Of a stretch of DNA of 17,468 nt, positions 7,160-13,970 are shown piece by piece. This DNA comes from an uncultured Propionibacteriaceae bacterium. GTDB taxonomy: Bacteria > Actinomycetota > Actinomycetes > Propionibacteriales > Propionibacteriaceae. A program made the position numbers and the translations under genes. A model generated the notes under the pieces. The model was not told the origin of the DNA and made no database searches. It saw nothing but the letters and a program-made list of their open reading frames with translations. The stretch is taken from positions 1 through 17,468 of the forward strand of contig CAMCJC010000012.1 in assembly GCA_945875065.1 (NCBI GenBank). The letters are read 5' to 3'. Positions within the stretch are counted from its first letter, which is position 1. Each line of letters begins with the position of its first letter.

Positions 7160-7948
7160 TTAGGTCCATGCCACTGATAGGCACTCGCCGTACAAGGTCT
7201 CGACATCGACCCCGGGCACGCCGAGTTGTTCGAAAAAGCTGCACACGTTTCGGCAGTCCCGCTCTAGGATCAGGGCCCCTTCGGGGTTCTTAGCGATATC
7301 GACCACTTGAGGGAAGTCGATGATCACTATACGCCCCCCGCTCACCAGGATGTTGTAGGGCGACAGATCGCCGTGAGCGTAGCCGAGCCTGGCCATCGCC
7401 AGCATGGCGTGCAGGACCTGTTCGAAAGCTGCCGACGCCCGCCCGGCGTCGAGTTGGGCGTGTATCAGGCGCTCTGCTGCAACGCCGTGCTCGTCGCCCA
7501 CCCATTCCATCAGGAGTTCTGCGCCCTGGATCTGGACCGGGTACGGGACGGGGACGCCAGCCGCATAGAAGGTACGCAAGAACTCGAACTCGGAGGTGGC
7601 CCATTCCGAGCGCACCAGGAACTGGCCGTACTTCGACATCTTCGCGATGGCACGTTTGTCGCGGCCGCTCTGAGTCATTCGGTCGCTACCGTTGACCACA
7701 CGCGCCCGCACGGCCGGAGGCACCGTTGGTTTGTATCGCTTCGCAGCCATCAGGGCTTCCCGGCCAGAGGACGGCGAATACCTTCGGATCAGGTGTATCT
7801 CGGCCTCCTTGCCGGTTTTGACTACACCCAGCTCGTAGTCGATGGCGTCGCCGTCGGTAACGACCCACTCGGGCCACGGCAACGGTCCACGGCCAGCATG
7901 CGAAGTCTCGGGCCATGTCGACCAGCGCTGCTCGCCAAAGGTGCCCAT
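7160..7948 (-). CDS. RIO1-like atypical protein kinase
   Basis: A 262-residue RIO-family kinase or ATPase. The flexible nucleotide loop reads VVKTGKEAEI (42-51, the RIO1 STGKEA loop), the ATP-binding lysine is in ALMAAKRYKP (Lys70), the catalytic loop is HGDLSPYNIL (Asp194, Asn199) and the metal-binding motif is IIDFPQVVD (Asp211). All catalytic residues are present, so it should be active. ATG 7948 is chosen over a longer in-frame start because GGAGAGGG precedes it at good spacing and the longer version overlaps the MFS gene. It lies two bases after the MFS stop and is the last gene of the minus-strand operon. Bacterial RIO kinases are poorly understood; a role in peptide processing, resistance or regulation would be speculation. 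Its GC content looks host-like, so it may be a resident gene captured by the operon. Confidence 0.85.
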   Translation of the reverse strand: MGTFGEQRWSTWPETSHAGRGPLPWPEWVVTDGDAIDYELGVVKTGKEAEIHLIRRYSPSSGREALMAAKRYKPTVPPAVRARVVNGSDRMTQSGRDKRAIAKMSKYGQFLVRSEWATSEFEFLRTFYAAGVPVPYPVQIQGAELLMEWVGDEHGVAAERLIHAQLDAGRASAAFEQVLHAMLAMARLGYAHGDLSPYNILVSGGRIVIIDFPQVVDIAKNPEGALILERDCRNVCSFFEQLGVPGVDVETLYGECLSVAWT

Positions 7949-7950
7949 GG

Positions 7951-9162
7951 TTACTCTACCCTCTCCGCAACGAATCGCTTCGGGAAAAACCAGATCACGG
8001 CGACGCCGACCACCAGGCATAGCGCAGCAACCGCGATCAGCGCCAAGTCAACACTCACCATGGCGAACATCATAGGCATGACGAGGTACCCGAGCGGCGC
8101 CAGGCCTTCGCTGAGAAGGTAGTCGAACGAGAAAGTGGCAGCGATCATCTCCTCGGGTGTCTCCGCTTGCACCCGAGTCGCCCAATGGACACCGGCCACC
8201 GTCAACGCGGCACCGGAGATGCCAGCAATACCAAACAGGCTCCAGAGTGGCCAATGCCACGCTAAGGCAAGCAACAGCACCAGGATCGGGAGCAGCGACC
8301 CGACACACACCACCTGCGTGGCCCCACGTACCCGCTCTGCGAGGAGCCCGCCCAAGATCAGCCCGACGGCGAACAGACTCTCGACCACGCCCCAACTCCA
8401 CAGGGCACCGTAGTTCGCTTCCAGCACCCACGGGCCCGCCACCATGTAGGCCGACCACGCGAGCAGATGCCACAGCCCCGAATACAGCACGATGGCCACC
8501 AAACCGGGAGACGCCCGGAAGAAGCGCCACCCAATACTGAGATTCTGGACGATCCCCTGCTCGCCACCCGGCGCCTTCGCCCCGGGTGCGAGTCCGGTCT
8601 GCGCGAGGAACGCAGCCCCCATCAGCGCCGCCAGACAGGCCCAGGCCAACCAGCGGCTACCGAACACCGCAAGCGCACTCGCCAGGGCTGGCCCAGCTAC
8701 CCCGACCGCTCCGACAACAACGGCCCGCTGCGAGTTCGCCCGCTTCAGGTCCTTCTCCTCGACGATCTGCGGGAGATACGACCCAATCGCCGGATACAAG
8801 GTCGATGCAACCAACTCCAGAAGAAACGAGACCGCGATGAACACCCACAGTGAGACCATGTGAAACAGATCTAAGATCCCGACGATCAAGGTAATTACGC
8901 CCCACGCCAGGCAAGTCCATTGGAACAGCGTCTTCTGGGTTACGTGTCGAAGAAGGCCTGGGGTAAACAGAGATCCGGCGACGGCTGGCACAGCCCCGAC
9001 GCCGAGGACCCAGGCTAGATCGGATACCCTGCCGCCTTGGGTCACGACCGATACGGCCAACAGGGCCGGAAGAGACGAATCGGCGAGAGCATACAGCCCT
9101 CGGGAAAAGAGAAACCACCCGAAGTGGCGGTTGTCTCTAAGCAGGGCTAGAGAATCCCACAT
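7951..9162 (-). CDS. MFS transporter, likely exporter of the operon's product
   Basis: A 403-residue polytopic membrane protein of the major facilitator superfamily, with roughly ten to twelve hydrophobic segments (for example FGWFLFSRGLYALADSSLPA near the N-terminus and LALIAVAALCLVVGVAVIWF near the C-terminus). It resembles the drug and siderophore efflux type (MFS_3-like), with a central loop EKDLKRANSQRAVVVG that matches the NALNS/N-x-x-R region of such exporters. ATG 9162 is preferred over TTG 9168 because GAGG lies seven bases upstream of the ATG. It starts 14 bases after the GNAT-like gene stop and its own stop is two bases before the RIO kinase. Being downstream of the biosynthetic genes, it could export or give immunity to the product. 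Base composition is much richer in G and C than in the genes transcribed before it. Confidence 0.82.
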   Translation of the reverse strand: MWDSLALLRDNRHFGWFLFSRGLYALADSSLPALLAVSVVTQGGRVSDLAWVLGVGAVPAVAGSLFTPGLLRHVTQKTLFQWTCLAWGVITLIVGILDLFHMVSLWVFIAVSFLLELVASTLYPAIGSYLPQIVEEKDLKRANSQRAVVVGAVGVAGPALASALAVFGSRWLAWACLAALMGAAFLAQTGLAPGAKAPGGEQGIVQNLSIGWRFFRASPGLVAIVLYSGLWHLLAWSAYMVAGPWVLEANYGALWSWGVVESLFAVGLILGGLLAERVRGATQVVCVGSLLPILVLLLALAWHWPLWSLFGIAGISGAALTVAGVHWATRVQAETPEEMIAATFSFDYLLSEGLAPLGYLVMPMMFAMVSVDLALIAVAALCLVVGVAVIWFFPKRFVAERVE

Positions 9163-9176
9163 TCCCAAACCTCATC

Positions 9177-10061
9177 CTACTTACTCTTCCGATCTCCAAG
9201 TCTCGCATTGATCTTTTTTGCAATTTCGTCAAACTCAGAATCACCGCAGGCACATACCAAGGAATCCTTATGTCGTAGCATGACAAGCGGAAATTGCGTC
9301 AGCTTCGCTGTCGGGTTCGTCCACAACTCATCTTGCCTCTCTTGCAACCACCCGACCTGCTCTCCCCAGTACAACTTATCCAACACGACAGGAGAGTAAC
9401 CTGCATCGATAAAACCATCGTCCCCACCAAAAGATATCACATCGACACCATGGGTCGCGAACTTCTCTCGAACCCGCGCATACCAAACTCGGCTTATCTG
9501 CCTACTCGCGGCTAGATCTGCTCTGAAAATACCCACTGGAACGACGCCACTTACTAAAAGCTTCATAAACCGGGCGTCTGAAGTCGTGAAGTGTCGAGCA
9601 GGTCGCAGACGGTATAGCGCCACACCTACCGGAACGGAGTCCATCGTAGTGAGGACCACGAGGCCCCCTCTAAGCGATCTAACGAATCGTGATTTCGTTA
9701 ACCACGCATGCGGTGTTACCTCGCTACGGTCCATCCAAGTGAGCACTACCGAATGATAAATACTGGACGCCATCCCGATGTCTATGCTGTCACCGGTCAA
9801 CAATTCTACATCGCACCGCAGAGACCGATAGCGTTCCTCTTGCTCACGAAGAACACGGCGTTGCCGCCGTGTGTAACTTAGAGGACAACGGCCAGTACTA
9901 TCCAGCACATGGAATTGGCGCACTGCTCTCACAAACCCGTGCCGTCGGAGGTAATCAGATTCCGTCCTCGAACTCGAATGGATCAGAACTTGAACCTCCT
10001 GCGCGAGAATTCCTGCAGCCTCAACACGCGACTTCCCGGCGCCAAGATTAATGAACTTCAC
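9177..10061 (-). CDS. Unknown protein, possibly GNAT-like acyltransferase
   Basis: A 294-residue protein that I do not recognise securely. GTG start, coupled to the aminotransferase stop (GTGA). The C-terminal two thirds have an acetyltransferase-like rhythm: a strand and turn VVLTTMDSVPVGVALYRLRP (about 135-154), a segment VSGVVPVGIFRADLAASRQI, a helix VWYARVREKFATHGVDVISF and GFIDAGYSPVV, resembling the final strands and helix of GNAT or FemAB-type folds. The classical acyl-CoA loop R/Q-x-x-G-x-G/A is not obvious, so the assignment is weak. The N-terminal region is basic (YTRRQRRVLREQEERY near 64-79). No signal peptide or membrane segment is seen. In the operon it follows an arginase and an aminotransferase; N-acylation of a newly made amine is an attractive idea. 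An uncharacterised family is equally possible. Confidence 0.5.
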   Translation of the reverse strand: MKFINLGAGKSRVEAAGILAQEVQVLIHSSSRTESDYLRRHGFVRAVRQFHVLDSTGRCPLSYTRRQRRVLREQEERYRSLRCDVELLTGDSIDIGMASSIYHSVVLTWMDRSEVTPHAWLTKSRFVRSLRGGLVVLTTMDSVPVGVALYRLRPARHFTTSDARFMKLLVSGVVPVGIFRADLAASRQISRVWYARVREKFATHGVDVISFGGDDGFIDAGYSPVVLDKLYWGEQVGWLQERQDELWTNPTAKLTQFPLVMLRHKDSLVCACGDSEFDEIAKKINARLGDRKSK

Positions 10062-11008
10062 GACTGGGCGGCCCGTTCAAGCAGCCTCGCGAGCCGATCG
10101 AGCCCCTTTGAATCATCAACTGCCGAAACCGCTACAAACATCAACCTCGTAGCGATCGCCTCCGCCACAGGAACCCCTTCAGGATTTAGCTCAAAAGCGT
10201 AGCCCTGCATCGCGGGCTCCAGGTAAGCAGGACAGACTGGCTGAGTGCCGATAGGTACATTAGTCTCACGGGCCCGCCGAGACACCCAACTCGCCGACAC
10301 ACCTTTCGGCAGTAAAACTGGCAGAAGATCACTGTTGCCACCTTGACCGCCGACAGTTGTGATCGGCACTCCCACGCGCTTGATCCAGTCAATCAGGCGC
10401 TGAACTTGTAGCTCCCTGATCGATTGAGCCAAAGAAACCCATTTGAAATGCTCGTCAAGTTCGTTTGTATCCACTTCTACTGTCGTCACACGAGGCCGCA
10501 CGCAGGTCCAGATCTCCTGTTGATTCTCCATAGTGATCAACTCACTGAAGCGTCTCATCACCTCGGGGCAGTCGGTCGCTACGATCGCTCCCCGATGAGT
10601 CCAGTATCCTGGCTTCCCAGGCCCAAGACTCGCTACCGAAGCCAACGGAGTTCCCAAGTTCGGAGACAGATTAACCGAGAGATCTGCAATGGTTTGTTTA
10701 CCAGAAATCCGAGTAACCGGACCAAACCATGGACTGACTTCTATACGGAGACCATCCTCATTCACGGCAATCGGCTTGAGGTCATCAACTCCGACATCCG
10801 TATATAAGGGCCGCGTCCCGGCCGTGAGACAAGCTATTGTCAGACTTCTACATGCGATGGCAGGTAGCTCGCATGCAATACCTGGCTCACCAAGCACGCT
10901 AATGAGCCCCGCAAGCGCACAGGTTCCATTGGCCACCAGCACATAATGCCGATGTCCTAGGATATTACTCACAGCATCTGGAGACTCGCGGAAGATATTG
11001 GTGCTCAT
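10058..11008 (-). CDS. Short, divergent DegT/StrS-type PLP aminotransferase
   Basis: A 316-residue protein with the opening of a DegT/DnrJ/EryC1/StrS aminotransferase: GHRHYVLVANGTCALAGLIS (18-37, the phosphate-binding GT), ELPAIACRSLTIACLTAGTRPLYTDV (matching the P-x-x-x-x-x-T-x-x-A-x-x-x-x-G-x-x-P-x-x-x-D pattern; quoted in parts at 47-54 and 55-71), and SLGPGKP (127-133) where Lys132 should carry PLP. The stretch IADLSVNL at 107-114 replaces the family's D-x-A-Q/H block. It is shorter than the usual 370-400 residues and the C-terminal domain is divergent, so it may act on an unusual substrate. ATGA overlap with the arginase gene upstream and GTGA overlap with the next gene downstream indicate coupled translation. 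Sugar-aminotransferase function is unlikely without nucleotide-sugar genes nearby; transamination of an amino acid or peptide side chain fits better. Confidence 0.65.
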   Translation of the reverse strand: MSTNIFRESPDAVSNILGHRHYVLVANGTCALAGLISVLGEPGIACELPAIACRSLTIACLTAGTRPLYTDVGVDDLKPIAVNEDGLRIEVSPWFGPVTRISGKQTIADLSVNLSPNLGTPLASVASLGPGKPGYWTHRGAIVATDCPEVMRRFSELITMENQQEIWTCVRPRVTTVEVDTNELDEHFKWVSLAQSIRELQVQRLIDWIKRVGVPITTVGGQGGNSDLLPVLLPKGVSASWVSRRARETNVPIGTQPVCPAYLEPAMQGYAFELNPEGVPVAEAIATRLMFVAVSAVDDSKGLDRLARLLERAAQS

Positions 11009-11868
11009 GATTTTGAGTCCGTTTCCCTCTTCGCTCCTAAGTGTAGGACATCTACAATCATCTGAGCAATCCTCAAGGCACGAATCATCGAAGCACGTTC
11101 GTCCGCCTGCGGTGAAAACTCTGAGACTGTAAACAGACGGACGGGCATCGCCCTGAATACACTGCGCAAGCAGTCAGATAACTGACTCCAGTCTAAGCCG
11201 TTTGGCTCTGGACATGAGACATCAGGAAAGATATCTGGATCAAGAATATCCAAGTCTACCGCAATATAAACCGGAGTTCGTAAAGCAAAATCAAGCAAAA
11301 TATCATTCAACTCATTCATAGAAGTAGCTCTCGAGACCCTAGAATGTCCTTCTATTATCCTATCAGGATGCAAGCACCCGCGAGGCCCAAACTGAACAAC
11401 CCATAGATTTGGAGAATGTTCAAGCAGTAGTCGAACGAAGTTTGCATGGGTGATCCCATTACCGGCACAACTCCTGTCATCATGAGCATCAAAATGAATC
11501 AGCACCCCCTCTCGCCCCACGAGAATAGGGAAATTGCACGAGTCGTCTCCAAGTAAAGCAACCGATAGCTCGCTAGGAGAACCGAACAAGAGTTCCTGGA
11601 GTTCCATTGCACACGCAAGGCTATTCGGGTAGGGGAAATCTCCCATGTCGACTACACTCACTCCCTTGCACAGGCGGATGCCTGACGCTTGATCAACGAG
11701 TCCGCCGGCCGGAATCCCAGTGTCAGAAATAAAGTTACTGGCAATCCGAATTAGCTTCGGGCCGAGATTAGCATGGGAATCTGGTATACTAAACCTTGAT
11801 GAAGGAATACCACAGATACGAACTTTAGCCACGGAAAGGTCATCCCAGCATCCTAAAAAGGTTCTCAT
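11005..11868 (-). CDS. Arginase/agmatinase-fold protein, candidate peptide arginase
   Basis: A 287-residue ureohydrolase-fold protein. Manganese-binding motifs are recognisable in order: LLGDDS at 105-110 (family GGDHS), HFDAHDD at 125-131 (D-A-H-x-D, with Asp127, His129, Asp131), THANF at 140-144 (conserved His), AVDLDILDP at 203-211 (Asp205, Asp207), EPNGL at 221-225 and SEFSP at 249-253 (Glu250). The first metal ligand, normally histidine, is Asp109. The family hydrolyses guanidino compounds, releasing urea. Standing next to a radical SAM enzyme and behind a small peptide gene, it resembles the setting of the peptide arginase OspR, which converts arginine to ornithine inside a RiPP precursor. 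The start ATG 11868 follows AGAAGGAAAG and lies one base after the radical SAM stop. Free arginase or agmatinase is the alternative. Confidence 0.75.
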   Translation of the reverse strand: MRTFLGCWDDLSVAKVRICGIPSSRFSIPDSHANLGPKLIRIASNFISDTGIPAGGLVDQASGIRLCKGVSVVDMGDFPYPNSLACAMELQELLFGSPSELSVALLGDDSCNFPILVGREGVLIHFDAHDDRSCAGNGITHANFVRLLLEHSPNLWVVQFGPRGCLHPDRIIEGHSRVSRATSMNELNDILLDFALRTPVYIAVDLDILDPDIFPDVSCPEPNGLDWSQLSDCLRSVFRAMPVRLFTVSEFSPQADERASMIRALRIAQMIVDVLHLGAKRETDSKS

Positions 11869-11869
11869 C

Positions 11870-13423
11870 TTACTTTCCTTCTAAGGACAATAGGCGCGCT
11901 GCGGTTACGTTGTCCCCCCGCGCCCACTCCATAGCTACCCAGCTATCCTGAGGTTCCCTTATCAAACGGGATAATACATGGTAGGGCTGATGCCGTAAAC
12001 GGAGCTCCTCAAGGCGCAACTCGGCCGCACGAGAAGCATTGGTGCTCTCTCTCGCCGCTTTCCTTAGTTTCCTTCTGAGTGTCGCTGTTTCCCGGCTAAT
12101 GATTGCGACATACTGGTCTAGGAATGCGTCTCGAACGACAAGGGTTTCAGCGTCTTGATAGAAATTACGGACATCAGGCAATTCATCTCGTGATAGACTA
12201 GTCGTACTTGACTCCTCATAACGCTTCCGAAGACCCGTTCCAGGGAATAACATCAACTCGTTACTGTAGTGCCCTAAGTCATACAAATCAATAATGCCAG
12301 CGCGGAGAATGAATGTTAGATTCTCAGCTAATTCCATCAGACTAAGCTCAGGGTAAAACATTATATAGTCAATGCCAATGGCAATGTCCGCGGCCCGCAA
12401 TATCGAGATTGCGGTCATACTTTGCTCAACCGTAGCAGGCTTCCCAAAGTTTGTCTTGTTAAAGACGAGAAGCTGACGGTCGTTCCCGGCTTCTATTCCC
12501 AACTCGGCCGCCACGAGACCTCGTTCACGAAGCGCCGGCAAAATTTCCTTCAAGGCAAGAACGTGACCGACGTTGGCTTGCACACTCCAAGTTACCCCTG
12601 GAAGTTTCTTTGCGATTTCCATCGACCAAGTCTTTGCTCGAGCCTTACTGACGAGAAAATCAGCATCCAAAAAATAGATATGCTCAAAGTACCGGCTTTC
12701 ACGTTCCTCGACCAACCACCTCACACCAACGTCTGCTGGCATTGAGCGATACGAACCGCCCATAGCGATGATGGAGCAAAAATTGCAAGATAGCGGACAG
12801 GACCGACTTGTAACCATAGCCGTTGCTGGATGCAGATTACCATCTGGACTGGTGTATTCCAATCTCGCATTAGGTTCATAGACAGTCGCAGCTTTGAATG
12901 GATTGGCCCACCTATCCACCGGCAGCACTACTGGCGACACTTGGTCTAATAAATTCCTATTACTCGTAGTCACCACCCCCGGGATCCGGGAAAAGTCTGA
13001 GGCGTTCTCCAATGTCAACTGCAATATCGCTAAGAAGGGGGTCTCGCCTTCTCCCCGAACCACCGCATCGAACAGTCTCGGGTGTTCAAGGAAAAATTCC
13101 GGCTCCAGGGTCGCATGCGGACCTCCGACAACGATCACCATCTTGGGATACGCTTCGCGTATCCGGCTTGCGAGTTCAAGAACCGAGGCAACATCGGTAC
13201 TCATAGCCGTAATCCCCACAACCCGGACTTGACTCAGACCACACCCCTCCAGTTCTAGCAAAGCTTCGTTCCCCCTTGATCGCGCGACATTAGCAACAAC
13301 AGTCGCAGTCCGTCCCAACTGTCCGTTAACAAACGACGATATCGCCAACAAACCGAGCGGGGCAACATTATTGTCCCAAGTAGGACTTGGAGGATATATC
13401 AGAATGGCTTCGGCGCGCGTCAT
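11870..13423 (-). CDS. B12-binding-domain radical SAM enzyme
   Basis: A 517-residue radical SAM protein. The N-terminal 150 residues look like a cobalamin-binding domain (ILIYPPSP, APLGLLAISSFV, VRVVGITAMSTD, VVGGPHATLEPEFFL, DAVVRGEGE); no canonical D-x-H-x-x-G is present, as is usual for this class. The 4Fe-4S motif is CPLSCNFC with Cys209, Cys213 and Cys216. It is followed by GGSYRSM, YFLDADFLV (248-256), WSVQANVGHV and AELGIEAGND (306-315). The last 100 residues are helical and basic. Relatives carry out methylation at unreactive carbons, epimerisation or ring changes in natural products. GGGGAG precedes the ATG, which overlaps the stop of the 86-aa gene (ATGA). It is the probable first modifying enzyme of the operon; the reaction cannot be deduced. 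Confidence 0.88.
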   Translation of the reverse strand: MTRAEAILIYPPSPTWDNNVAPLGLLAISSFVNGQLGRTATVVANVARSRGNEALLELEGCGLSQVRVVGITAMSTDVASVLELASRIREAYPKMVIVVGGPHATLEPEFFLEHPRLFDAVVRGEGETPFLAILQLTLENASDFSRIPGVVTTSNRNLLDQVSPVVLPVDRWANPFKAATVYEPNARLEYTSPDGNLHPATAMVTSRSCPLSCNFCSIIAMGGSYRSMPADVGVRWLVEERESRYFEHIYFLDADFLVSKARAKTWSMEIAKKLPGVTWSVQANVGHVLALKEILPALRERGLVAAELGIEAGNDRQLLVFNKTNFGKPATVEQSMTAISILRAADIAIGIDYIMFYPELSLMELAENLTFILRAGIIDLYDLGHYSNELMLFPGTGLRKRYEESSTTSLSRDELPDVRNFYQDAETLVVRDAFLDQYVAIISRETATLRRKLRKAARESTNASRAAELRLEELRLRHQPYHVLSRLIREPQDSWVAMEWARGDNVTAARLLSLEGK

Positions 13424-13680
13424 GACTCCCCACAGGTTTTCGTCAAATCACCCAACAACACTTCGGCCTCCTGGTACCTCAAGGCAGCAGCCTGACTTGT
13501 CGACACATCTTCGAAATGCGCCGGAAATAGCCACTCAGTCGGCGTCGACGCCCAAATGTGACAATGCTTGATGCTCTCAAATCGATCACGGCCAAAGCGA
13601 AGTGTACTCACACCATTGTCAATATAAACGTATCCGAGATCACGCATGATCCGCGTTTGGGGACGAGGGGCCTTTGGCAT
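13420..13680 (-). CDS. 86-aa unknown protein, possible leader-binding partner or second precursor
   Basis: I recognise no family. The protein starts MPKAPRPQTRIMRD and continues with strand-like LGYVYIDNGVSTLRFGRDRF, then SIKHCHIWASTPTEWLFPA, and ends in an Ala/Leu/Glu-rich helix and KTCGES. The start is ATG 13680 because GGAG lies eight bases before it; the longer GTG start at 13731 would lie inside a strong hairpin and is rejected. The gene ends in an ATGA overlap with the radical SAM gene, so the two proteins are probably made in step. The size would suit a peptide-recognition protein of a RiPP pathway, but the sequence does not visibly match PqqD. It has no signal peptide. The FGR motif near residues 29-31 recurs in the neighbouring 57-aa peptide. 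Confidence 0.7.
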   Translation of the reverse strand: MPKAPRPQTRIMRDLGYVYIDNGVSTLRFGRDRFESIKHCHIWASTPTEWLFPAHFEDVSTSQAAALRYQEAEVLLGDLTKTCGES

Positions 13681-13700
13681 CCGAGGTTCTCCAATCAGTG

Positions 13701-13734
13701 TGTGTGGCTGGCGCTGAACAGTACCAGCCACACA
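13701..13734 (-). terminator. Strong hairpin between small peptide gene and the enzymes
   Basis: TGTGTGGCTGG (13701-13711) and CCAGCCACACA (13724-13734) form a perfect 11-bp stem with a 12-nt loop. It begins seven bases after the stop of the 57-aa peptide gene on the minus strand. No U-run follows, so it is better read as an attenuator or stabilising hairpin giving more peptide message than enzyme message, a common layout after precursor genes. Confidence 0.6.
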
Positions 13735-13740
13735 GTTACG

Positions 13741-13914
13741 TCAAGTCAAATCTTTCCATGTGCGTCCAAAGACCACCGTATAGTCCTGACTCGACTCGTT
13801 GAAGTGGGTCTCCACCTCATCAAAGCTTCGGTCTTCAGCCTCGTTGAGGAGTTCTTCAACGGTCTTCACGGCTGCCACAGTGCTTTCCGTCATTGCTTCT
13901 GTTTGATCTGCCAT
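13741..13914 (-). CDS. 57-aa acidic peptide, candidate RiPP precursor
   Basis: The first gene of the operon encodes 57 residues beginning MADQTEAMTESTVAAV. Residues 15-40 are a likely amphipathic helix rich in Glu and Asp (VKTVEELLNEAEDRSFDEV); the tail from about 41 is SSQDYTVVFGRTWKDLT. I count 14 acidic against 4 basic residues, no cysteine and no signal peptide. The acidic helical front and hydroxyl/aromatic-rich tail with a single arginine (Arg51) fit a leader plus core. The start is ATG 13914, seven bases after AAAGGAGG; a GTG nine bases upstream overlaps that RBS and is rejected. It has the operon's promoter just before it and a perfect hairpin just behind it, so it should be the most abundant product. 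A small regulatory protein remains possible, as no known precursor family is recognised. Confidence 0.68.
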   Translation of the reverse strand: MADQTEAMTESTVAAVKTVEELLNEAEDRSFDEVETHFNESSQDYTVVFGRTWKDLT

Positions 13915-13920
13915 CGGTTT

Positions 13921-13930
13921 CACCTCCTTT
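13921..13930 (-). promoter_or_regulatory. Near-perfect ribosome binding site of the 57-aa peptide
   Basis: On the minus strand the bases read AAAGGAGGTG, almost the full anti-16S sequence, ending six bases before ATG 13914. This is the strongest RBS in the minus-strand operon and decides the start codon. It implies high translation of the peptide relative to the enzymes, several of which rely on overlap coupling. Confidence 0.75.
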
Positions 13931-13941
13931 CTGGCAGTTCG

Positions 13942-13970
13942 ACTCTACGCTATGTGAAGGGCTAAGTCAA
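13942..13970 (-). promoter_or_regulatory. Sigma-70-type promoter of the minus-strand operon
   Basis: On the minus strand TTGACT (13965-13970) is followed, after exactly 17 bases, by TAGAGT (13942-13947). The -35 matches TTGACA at five of six positions and the -10 matches TATAAT at four of six, including the key TA and final T. Transcription would start near 13935, leaving a leader of about 20 bases before the peptide start. No other comparable promoter is seen inside the operon. Confidence 0.65.

Noticed and set aside
7307..8122. Plus-strand 271-aa ORF across RIO and MFS genes
   Set aside because: Antisense shadow; the minus strand encodes complete RIO and MFS motifs.
13681..13731. GTG start at 13731 for the 86-aa gene
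   Set aside because: It lies inside the 11-bp hairpin and has no RBS; ATG 13680 has GGAG at proper distance.
13741..13914. LysW-like amino-group carrier protein or PEARL-type scaffold peptide
   Set aside because: No zinc-binding cysteines, no C-terminal Glu motif, and no LysX-like ligase or LanB-like enzyme nearby.
13915..13923. GTG start at 13923 for the small peptide
   Set aside because: It overlaps the AAAGGAGGTG ribosome binding site; ATG 13914 is correctly spaced.
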